Assembly: GCF_030704535.1 (NCBI RefSeq)
Contig: NC_081822.1
Coordinates: forward strand, 692,001-756,000
Direction of reading: 5' to 3'
DNA: 64,000 nt
DNA from: Vitis vinifera
Lineage: Eukaryota > Streptophyta > Magnoliopsida > Vitales > Vitaceae
The notes beneath the pieces were generated by a model. The model did no database searches, had not been told where the DNA came from, and saw nothing but the letters and a program-made list of their open reading frames with translations. Position 1 is the first letter of the stretch. Every line of letters begins with the position of its first letter. A program made the position numbers and the translations under genes. Of this stretch, positions 42,682-52,663 are shown in pieces.

Positions 42682-43962
42682 AGTACCCCGTAAAGCACTC
42701 TTATTCATGGCATCCTTTTACCCAGATAATGTGCATGCATTGCTTTCAGTCGTATTCCTTTTCATTTGAATTCCATTGATATAGGCTTTGCATCTTGGCC
42801 AACTACCCGTACTCTCAGTTTCTCATACAGATTCTTATTGGAGGTGGAGTTTGATTGTTTATCCCTTCATGTAACTTGTACACCAACGATAAAAAGAAAT
42901 TGATTCTGTATTTCAGACCTTTCTTCTGCACATTTATGTAGTCACAATTTTATAATCCCTGCCCTGTTCTTCAGAATGTTCTTGTTATCTTAGATGCAAC
43001 TCCAACAGGTGTTTTTTTTTTTTTTTTTTAATTATATTATTTTGTTGGGCACTTTTAAGCTGAAAATCAATAGAAAACCTTCCAGCGATGGTCCAAAGGA
43101 GGGAGGGGAAGGTTCACCTCATGCTCTTTTGCAGGATATTTGTAAGAGAGGGAAAGGTTTGGATACTGTTGGTGACTATATTACTATAAAACTTAAGCAT
43201 TTGATAGCAGCTTACCAGAGCCTTGTTATTTTATGAAAATGAACCTTGTTTTGTGGAAATTTATAATATTGAACTCCATTGCTTGTTTATTTTCCCTATT
43301 TATTGAGCTTGCAGGTGGCATCAACAAAGATTGTTTTTGGGGAAATGAGCCTTGTTAGGACATTAGCCAGCCCTAACTGGCCCGTTACCTAACTTAAAGC
43401 TTCTAGACCAATTGCATTGAAAATTTCCACCATGTATATGGATCATAGCTACAGCAGACAGAATTTTCACCATGAGAGTTTGTTCCTTGGAAATTGAGAT
43501 CACAAGCTTGGTTTCCTTCGTAAAGTATTAATAGGATGAAGTAGACTAGTAGAGGACTGGAAACGGAAAAGGAAAATTCCTGAACTCGTCTTAGTGGTTC
43601 TCGTTCCTTGAAAGTTCAAAATAAAGAGTACTGGGAAAGCCTAACAACTCAATAATAGATTCCAACCCCTGACCCATCACACTTTCCACTCTCAATGATA
43701 GTACAATATATGCAGTTCATTCAAAGAAATGGAAGCTATGAAAACAACATTGTTGAAAAGAAATGAACAAGCTTTTGAAAACCCTCTACAAATCAAAATC
43801 CTGTGTACAACAATATCTACCTGCAGCTTTTATCTCAACTGCCGAAACCATAAGCTTCAATGAGCCCTGTGATCCCTCAGGACAAATAGAGAGAAATATA
43901 AACCAATGCAAACAGGTCCCGTCTTCATGGTTTTAACCATTGAGCATCATCCTCTTTAAGAT
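42682..43962. other. 3' flanks of two converging genes
   Basis: Contains the 3' UTR of the F-box/kelch gene (to about 42950) and of the minus-strand U-box gene (about 43650-43962). A T run lies at 43011-43029. The open frame at 42994-43236 has no recognisable domain. Confidence 0.6.
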
Positions 43963-46900
43963 CTATCCTATGTTTGGAAAGATGCCTGAGAAGTTTGGTA
44001 TCTTGTCCACGTGTTTCAGGGCACGCTCGGCAATCTGCCGGGTCCGATAGTCAGCATGCTGGAAGGCGTCAACGAGGGCTGTGCTCACATTTGGATCTCC
44101 AGAAATTTCATAAGCTATTTCATCAGTCCTCAAAATTCTCTCAACAGCCCAAACGGCTCTCCTCCTCAGGTTCTCTGTCCGTTTCTCAAGTAATACATCA
44201 AGTATAGGTTTGATTCCCTCTGCTTCACACAATATGTTCACCCCTTGTTCAATATCTACCCCATCATCCAACAAAGTTGATATTGCTGCCAGTGCTGCTT
44301 CAACAACCTGCTCATTTTGGTGGTCTAAAAGAGCGACCAACTTCTCCACGGCCTGTCCTTCCAAAAGGCAAAAACTATCTTTTAGCGAGCACGTGCCACG
44401 GTGGAGACGACACAATCCAGTTATGACAGGCTGCTTGCTCAAACAAGGAAAGATTGAGGCACAAAACCCAGGTGCTGGCAACTCAGGCAACTTTGTCAAG
44501 TTTTTGGATTCTTGTGATAGGTTCTCTAGGGACATGGCAGAAACCATCTGTACCTTGTCAAGGCCATTAGACTGGAGCAGTTCAGTGAAGACAGCAGCAA
44601 GATTGTACTCACGGCAAAGTGCAATGGCATCAGGTTCGTCAGCCAACACAAATGTAACCCTTGCAAGAACGCGAACAAGCCCTTCTAGATATGGAGTCAT
44701 GAAGCGGTTGCCCCTAGTTTCCCCCTGCCGGATCCTGACAACTCGAGAGAAGACCATCTGAAAGGCACCTTCATCTAACATCTGTCGTGTGAGTCCCAAA
44801 TCCCTCTCTGGGAGATCAGCTAAAAGCCCAGCAGCTACTGCCTGTTCTTCTGTGATTCCAATATTTTCAGATATGACTCTGATTAAGCTGCCAAGCTGGC
44901 CGGCTGTGCCACGCAGGGCATCAGCTAGTTCCTGGCCCATGTGTGGAGAGAGATTCTGGAGAAGCTTTATGGAAGCCAGACGCAACTCCTTCTGTGGGGC
45001 CTCAATAAACTGAACCAAACTGATGGTAGCGCCAGAGCTTTTAATGGCTGCAACAACATCCAGGACTGCAGTGGGAGAATTGGTGAGTCCAACAAGAACC
45101 TGAAGAAGCTTGCACTCAATTGCCGGGCCAGTGTTGCTAATGAGATGGAGTAGGTTGTGGACTATGTCTTCTGAGACCAGAGTCTGGTGATCAGATCCAA
45201 CAGGGATGGAATCAAAATCATAGCCCGACTGCACAACATTAGCAAGAATTGTTGCAGAGACCTCTTTGAGTCGCATGGGAAGTTGGTTGGTCCCAACAGT
45301 TAAGAGGTCCTTGATGAGAGGGGGGAGAATTCCTTCCTCTATCAACACCCTGGCACTGGCATCAAAAGATGAAATCTGGTTTAAAGCTTTTAAAGCAGCT
45401 TCTCTCAATTGCAGGTTGCCACTTTTCATCATATTTATTAGCGCTAAGCCCACAGTTCTAGCCACAAAGACTTGCATATCATTGTTCAGAACCAGCTCAC
45501 CAAGGTAAGTAGCCATGGACAATTTAGTTTCTGGAGGACCTGCAACACAATTCAGGTGATAAAGAGTTTAATAGGGGCTTTTTGTATGATATTAAAAAAA
45601 TATTAAAGTTTAAGTGCTAAAAAGTGAGTTACTATGGATCAATTTGAGTTATAGTTATTCTCAAGATGCATACCACCCATCCATTGAGATGATCTATTTT
45701 TTTTCCTTAATAAAGTACAAGGTAGAGGAAAGTACCACAGAAGCTGATGAATAATAAGTCCAAACCATGGGCCATGATATAGCAACTAGCAAGCATTATA
45801 CCAAAGACAGAATATCCTGGCAAAGATGGTTTGCCATGGAGTTGTATTCAGTAGAAGAAAGAAAAGGTCAGGAAAAAAATTACGATTTCCACCGCCTCTT
45901 ACCACCATTGAGTTTGACCACTATCATTTGAATGTATCAGGAACAGTCCTGGGGACATAAAGTCTTTTTCTTCCTTTTTTGGATAGGAAAAGTTCTTTTT
46001 GCTCTTATTTTCTAGAACATTAGTCAGTGTAAACAGACAAAGAAGATGTTTGACAAAGAAGATGTTACATATAAACATGTGAGCAAAACATCTTCTATAT
46101 GGGAAATTTGCACCTTTTTTCTGAACAAATGTAATAAGAAAGACCTGTTCCCCACTAAGCAAACAAGCCTCGAAAAAGGAAAGAAAATCATCAAGGCCTG
46201 TCACTATGATTGCAAACAAATAAAAATCATAAAATTATTACAAAGAGATTAAGCACCTTCAAGGATTTGAGTAAGAAGTGGATGCAGTCGACCATTTTCA
46301 GCCATCTGCCGTATATTATTCTCACACATCTCAAGATTCTCCAGTGTTTTATCAGCCTTCTCAACAGTCAATAAATTTTCTGATTTGCTGCTTGTCATTC
46401 CAACTAATATAAGAATTGCTCCATTGAGTGAGCCAATCTTTTCACACAAAGTTTCAGATTTGGAAAGCTCATACAACAAAGAGACAGCTTCCTCCCTCTC
46501 TTTGGAAAGCTCATGAGACAAAAATTTAACTATTGTGCGTATAGTGTCCCCCTCGGCCATTATTTCCTGCAAAATAAAGAAAATTCAGTCAAAAGAGGTC
46601 CTCGCTGCATCCCAGTCTATCATTGTCAAAGAATTTCTAAAAACAATCAGCGAACCTCTGACAACCTTATTCTCAGCGTCTTCTTCAGCCACGATTCGAA
46701 GTGTTTCTAAAGCTCTACACCGAACCCTGCGGCTGCCGCTTTTCAACATGTCAACAATCATGGGAATCAGATCTGCATTCCGCACAATATGCTTATTTGA
46801 TCGACTTTTCAGGCACAGGTACTGCACATTCTTCAAAGCAAGCAGAATGTCAACTTCCTGGCTGCCCAGAGATAATGATCTACGAGCCATATCAAGTTGA

Positions 46901-47220
46901 ACAGCTTCATTTCTAGCAGTCCATTCCTCAATGGTGTGCCGCAAAGCTATACTAGGATTCAGATCTGTGCTTCTTAACTCTTTTAATGTTAAGGGGCAAA
47001 CCAGCTTCCTTCCACTCTCTTTGCATTCCTTGAACCACTTCTCGATTGCTTCTCGCTCAAAAGTTTGCCCATTTTCTAAGGTAATAGGATCACGCATAAC
47101 TTGCTTTGTTAGAGGGCAAACGAAAGAATCATAGATAGGCTCTAAATGTGACCTCTCAAAATGATGGCTCTCATCTGACTGGCTACCAGGGTCATAACTC
47201 CCATCCCAGCTTCCAGCCAT
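43963..47220 (-). CDS. PUB44: U-box/ARM-repeat E3 ubiquitin ligase, PUB43/44 (SAUL1) type
   Basis: E3 ubiquitin ligase; in Arabidopsis SAUL1/PUB44 acts at the plasma membrane to restrain premature senescence and is guarded in immunity. Exons 47220-46666, 46566-46257 and 45539-43963 give 813 aa with matching phases. The first donor is GTTGTC, unusual beyond the GT. The U-box is at residues 27-100 (EPIYDSFVCPLTKQVMRDP, then TLENGQTFEREAIEKWF and CPLT). Armadillo-type helices fill the rest, for example LIPMIVDMLKSGSRRVRCRALETL and VEAALAAISTLLDDGV. The end, ALKHVDKIPNFSGIFPNIG, matches the family's conserved C terminus, which is needed for membrane association in SAUL1. Whether it is the PUB43 or PUB44 orthologue is uncertain; the neighbourhood (Vma22-like, EH/Pan1) favours PUB44. 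Confidence 0.93.
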
Positions 47221-48900
47221 CTTATCTAAACCACATACAACAAGAAGAAAAATTTTACATGATAAACCAGTGCACCAATAGTTGGGCTTCTAAAAATTGC
47301 TACAAGCAGTAAAGATTCTAAATGTGAAGGTAAAAATGACCCAATTTCGAGAATAACAAAATAATAGCATTGATGATGATGATATAGGAAATTACTTTCT
47401 GACAACAATTAAAACAGCATCGATGGAGAAAAATTGTAATTTTGAGGATTACATGAAAAACACAGCAACTATCTGGATCGAAAATAACTACGGACATTAA
47501 ACATAGAAAGTAAATCTAAACTATCTTAAATCCCCCATTTGGTTATGAACGAGATGGAGCAAAAGCGCAGAGAACTTGTAGTTTTACTTATCCGTATTAG
47601 AAATGCATGAGGGAAGTTGTTCAGATCAGATGAAAAACCAATAATGCTTTCAGATTTGGGATTAAGTTTCCAATCCCAGGTGGTATATGGTTCTTGAATA
47701 ACACATCTCAACTATCATTTCAAATCCACAAATATGATGAGCTAATGCATATTTACAAACTCCATAAAAAATCCACATGAGAAAAACAGTGAAGCCAAAT
47801 GCCACTGCAACTAAATTGCTGGATTCAAATTTTCATAACACTGACAAAAGTCTATGTGGCCACAACCTGAAGCCAAACACCCCTGCAACTGAATTGTTGG
47901 ATTCAAATGGCCAGCACACTGATTTAACTTATTAAAAGTTATTCAGTACAATTAGTCAGATACCCTGAATTCCATGTAGTCGTTATGAGACTCAAGTATC
48001 CGGATACTCCAAAATCCTAAATTACCCTTTATTGAAATGTAAACAAAATGATGTCAACAAGATTCTATTGCAATGCCTCCTCCAATTGTAATTCTCTTCT
48101 TCCACAAGAGCACGTATGCTGAAAACATCCAATAAATCACACCTCCACATCACCAAAGCTAAGCACTGAATTTAGTCTAAGCACCCCCACCCAAAAAAGA
48201 AAAAAAAGAAATGCAAATTAGGCCACTCAAATCCACAAATATGATGATCTAATACAGAATCGACAAACTCCATAAAAAAATATCCAATGAACCACACCTC
48301 CACCGCCCCCAAGCTAAGCTCTGAAGTGAGTCTAAAATATCTCCCACCCACCCCCACAAGGAAAAAATAAAATAAAATCTCAAATTCGATCAGTTAATAT
48401 CACAGATGCAAATTAGGCAACTCAATTATCAAACCTCCAGTTGGGTCCAACACAACCGGATCAAATTCGACCCTAACTGCTCAATCACGAGATTATATAT
48501 GGTTAATCTTATGCTCACAAAATACAAAACAATCCAAGCAAGACTCAAAGTGCAAATAAAAACCTAACAAACGATACCTTTCTTTCTGTGAATCACCAAA
48601 ACCTTCAAGGTCTTTTCGGGCGAACCCACAAGTTCTAGTTCCGAGAGGAGCAGATCCCTATCGATACTTCATCTTCTTTCATTCTGAAACCAGCCCAATA
48701 ATTAGGGTTCCTCTCTCTCTGTCTCTCTCTCTTTTCTATTTTATTTTTTTTGGATGAAGAAAAGTAGGAGGATAGGAAAGAAAAGAGGAAAAAAAGTGTG
48801 GTGGGAGAAAGCAACAACGAATGAAGAAAACAAAAGGAAAAAGGAAAAAGGGGGAAAATGCAAAGGAAGAGAGAGGTGTTTTGACTCGGAGCCGATCTAC
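47221..48900 (-). other. 5' leader, leader intron and promoter edge of the U-box gene
   Basis: On the minus strand, CAGAAAGAAAG followed by GTATCG near 48580 looks like the donor of a leader intron that ends just before the start codon at 47220. A CT/GA-rich tract (48711-48732) lies in the putative first exon. The intron carries three pairs of local duplications described in the findings. No other coding sequence is supported. Confidence 0.5.
48711..48732. repeat. CT-rich microsatellite in probable 5' UTR
   Basis: CT units with one G interruption. On the transcribed minus strand this is a GA tract in the 5' leader of the U-box gene, a common plant core-promoter feature. Confidence 0.75.
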
Positions 48901-51637
48901 GGTGCACAGTACAGAGTGTCGCGTAGAAAGATACGTCAGAGAATGACGATACAGCCTCTGCTGTCCCCACTACCAGCCTGGCAGTTAAGCTCACTGTCAC
49001 CGCTGCACAGTAGCGTAACCGTTAGCCGGCAATTCACTCGTCTCTTAACTACTAATGGGCGGTCAGCCAGTGGAAAAAGGTTCAGCTAAAAATAGGCGGC
49101 CAGGCGGGTTCACTCTGGCGGCTGAACCCTCGAAAATAATTATGAGAACTATTTTTTATTAAATGAAAAAAAAACATGTTTAATAAATTTTTTAATCGTA
49201 ACAGTATTTTGAGAATTGAAAATAAGTTAATTTTTAAAAATAAATTTAAGATGTTTTAAATATTATGAGAAATACTTAAAAATATATATTTCAATTTGTT
49301 AGAAACTATGTTTATGTTTATGTCAGGACCAGAAATTAATAAATAAATAGTTGATTTAGAAAAAAATTATTCTTATTAATTTGTATTAAGGAGCTGACCT
49401 TTCTACTTGGGGAAGAGGATTTGACTTTGATTTTTTGCACTAGCATGAAAATAAGGATGTACTGGTTGGACTGTAGGGAGAAGATTGCGTACTAGAGCTT
49501 CACACTTCATGAATTCTTGGGATGAAAGGGTTTAAAAAAAGAACCTATTTCCCTTGGTCAAACCCTAGGAAGAAACCAAGAGTTTGAATTCATCGTATTT
49601 TCCAGTCAAATAATTAAAATAGAAAAAATTAAATTAATTATAGACTTCTTTAAAATGGTTTTCGAATAAATATACTATATGAATATTCTTCACATTAAAA
49701 AATGCCACTGATATCATTATGGAAAAGTTAAAAAAAAAACTGCATCGTGAAATTTTGAAATGTAATTATATCTTTATAGTCTCCTTTTTACGTTCTAATC
49801 ATTTTTCCAATTAAAAAATTGACTTGAGATATTTTTTTTATCAAAAATGTAGCTGGATGACAATGGGTCTTTGTCAAGTGTGAACTACAGTGAAAACATA
49901 TCATTTTTCTCATTTATGATGTGAGATATTTTGGGTAAATGTGATTTATTCAAAGAAATTAATTAGTTCTCCTTTTGACCAAGTAACCATCTGGGTCAAC
50001 GCGTTGTACATGAAATTTTCGTAGGGTTAGTCAAGCTATGTGACATTGGTATTTGGTTGGTGGATTTGGAAAGAACCTTAAGGAGATTACAACGGGGGGA
50101 AATTTATCCTTCCTATTTTTCCACCTTCATCTAATATTTATCTTTTGGAAGAAATATAATTTTTCAGATTAGTCAGGAGACCTACAAAATATATCGCAGC
50201 CCATCTTTTTTATTTTATTTAAATAAAATAAAATAATTATGAAAGGTCAAAATTACTTTCATCTTCATCTCTACTTATTCACATAAAATCCTACCTTCAA
50301 CCTTGAAACACTGAAATCGTGAGGTTTTTTCGTTTGTTTGTATCAGTTTTTAGTAAAAAAAAATACATTAGAGAAGAGCAAGGAGAGTTTTTCAGAGTAT
50401 TCATAATTACATCCATAATAATTAATTATTTTTCAAAAAATAAAAGCAATATGCATCATGGAAAAGTAAAGATACAGTTTTAACTAGATTTATTATAAAA
50501 ATAAACTATTTTCTTCAAAATAAATTTAAGTTTTTTCATGCGTTTTGTAAAAATATTTTTTTAAAAAATTAAAACATATAAAAAATACTCTAAGAACTTT
50601 TGGCATAATACTTTTATAAAAAAAAAAATTTAATTATTTTTTATAGTTAAAAGTTTAAAAATAATTTTGTTCTGGTAATAATTGATAACTATTTTTAAAA
50701 ACTAGTAAAAAACTATTTTGAAATTAAATGCCAAATAAACCCGTCCTTTTACAAAACGACTGTACCAAAGGAAGTGGAGAAAACTAAAGAAAAAAAATGA
50801 GCCAGTTTTGTTGTCTCCAATTAAAGGGTGGTTCGTGAATTAAATGCTTCGAAAAGTTGGGGGCACATTTTAAGTATTGACTTGGGTGGCTGGACAGCTG
50901 CAGATACGGTCAAATCTCTTCATATTTTGGGATTCGACAACTTGCGCTCACACGGAAATGGTCATGTCTTCTGAATCACAAGTCAATTTCAGTTTGGGTC
51001 TGCAGAGAAACACGCTTAGACTAGAGGACAGGTCACATTGAGTACTAGTGCTGATTGCTGTTTTTCAGGAAAACATATATCTTCATATTTGAAACACGAA
51101 GAAAGATTCAACTGTTCGGAAATAAGAATATTCCTAGTAGCCAAATAATTGATTTGGGAATGGGAAAGGAAAATTCATTCTATTTTCAGATGAGAATAGC
51201 AAGTAAAAATCATTCTCATGGAAACAAAACCTCTATTCTCTCATTCCTACTCCCATTTTTATTCTCAGATATACCAAGTATGCGAAGGCCTCAGGTTGGC
51301 ACTCTCTGGGTAAGTATGAATAATAATGATATTGAATTGAATGCATAACATAAATATGACAGAAGAGAATCATCAATGAATGCAGAAGAAGACCTCATCG
51401 CAAGTAGATTTAACAAGTAACGGCATCCATTACTTAGAAAAAATGCCATTAAGAACAGGGACCAGAAACTACTGACAGATTGTTTGCAAGCAGAAAATCT
51501 CAAATCAGTGGATCCTCTTTTGACATATATAGAGCCTGTAAGAACAAAAGTGCAGACATGAAAAAAATAAAAATAAAATCAAAGGAAACAGTAAGGCCAT
51601 TTTTTCAGCAGGATGCCACATGAATAAATGACTAATT

Positions 51638-51760
51638 TCTTTTTTTTTTTTGACAGGTAAATAAGAGTTTGTATTAGCAACATGTAGAAGTGGTGAAAAA
51701 AGTACATATGAAGTATACAAACAACGCCCAAGAAGCTATGCAAAAAGAAAGATGAAAAAC
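51638..51760 (-). mobile_element. LINE 3' tail (or LINE-derived) fragment
   Basis: On the minus strand this reads CTTGGGCGTTGTTTGTATAC, then TTCATATGTACTTTTTTC, then CTCTTATTTACCTGTC and a 12-base A tail. That order (TTTGTATAC ... TGTAC ... TTACCTATC-polyA) is the usual non-coding 3' end of plant L1 LINEs. How far the element extends upstream (to the right, perhaps to 52080) could not be judged, and no protein remnant was recognised. Confidence 0.5.
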
Positions 51761-52305
51761 CTTTCTCCTAACTAGACAAAAGTCATTCTATAAAAGCAAT
51801 CATGGACAAAAAAATGATCCTCTAAATACACTCAACCCCAATTCACAAAAGTGTACAAAAAAGAAATGAAGAATTTCTTCTGTTCAAACATAAAGACTGT
51901 AAGAAGTAAAATTATGAGCATGACTAGTTGTTATACCAAGTCTGGAAGAATAACTCTATAATAGGGTTTTTAAAGTCGAGCAATAGTCAAAAGTAAGGAT
52001 ACTTGCCCAAATTGCTGCAAAATACAACACTCCATCAGACAAACTGGCCCTTGACATGCAATAAGAAGATGAACAGCATTCAGTTCCAGTGAGTAACTTC
52101 ATGATTTTGGGCTCCTGCAAGTGTAGGTACATTCAAATAAAAGGATGCATGTTTAAAGAAGGTGTAATGTTGATACATCATTCTTCATTCTGTGTCACCC
52201 ATCTAAAGTTATTCCATGTCAGGATGAACAATCATGTAACCAAGGAACAGTATAAAGCTAAAATTTGCAGACATGATAGATCTTATACAATGAGCTAAGC
52301 ATCGC

Positions 52306-52448
52306 TACCCCACTATCATGGACATGCGAACAATTAAAGGGGGTGGTATACGCTGCCTGATCGTTTTATGACAAAACTACCCCATCATCATGCACATGGG
52401 AACAATCTGCAGGGATTGGCATGCATCATCTGATTGTTTTATAATCAA
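52306..52448. repeat. two-copy diverged tandem duplication (72 bp unit)
   Basis: TACCCCACTATCATG begins the first unit (52306-52377) and TACCCCATCATCATG the second (52378-52448); both continue with ACATG.GAACAAT and end in TGAT.GTTTTAT. The copies abut exactly and differ at about a quarter of positions by eye. Confidence 0.75.
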
Positions 52449-52663
52449 GTACAAGTGAAATTGATTATCTGCATCCATTTGACACATCATGTTTACCAAA
52501 CTGAATATGTCGATTTCTCTTTATGAATCCAGGGAGTCTCTAGGAAGCCAAAATTGAAGTCATTTGTGACCATGGCCCCTCAAAACCAAAGAAGTTTCCA
52601 TTTTGCTCTATAATCCCACAGGTTGGCAAGTAAAGAAGTTTTTCATCAACCCTATAGAGAGAA

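Larger units (their letters stand above)
48901..52663. other. intergenic; promoter of U-box gene and LINE tail
   Basis: Bases 48900-49130 are GC-balanced and probably the U-box gene promoter. From 49140 to 50750 the DNA is AT-rich, with long A/T homopolymer-like stretches typical of decayed dispersed elements. A LINE 3' tail lies at 51638-51760 and a short tandem duplication at 52306-52448. No gene is supported; open frames at 51055-51348 and 51291-51503 lack any family resemblance. Sequence next to 52663 is the 3' UTR of the small minus-strand gene. Confidence 0.55.
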
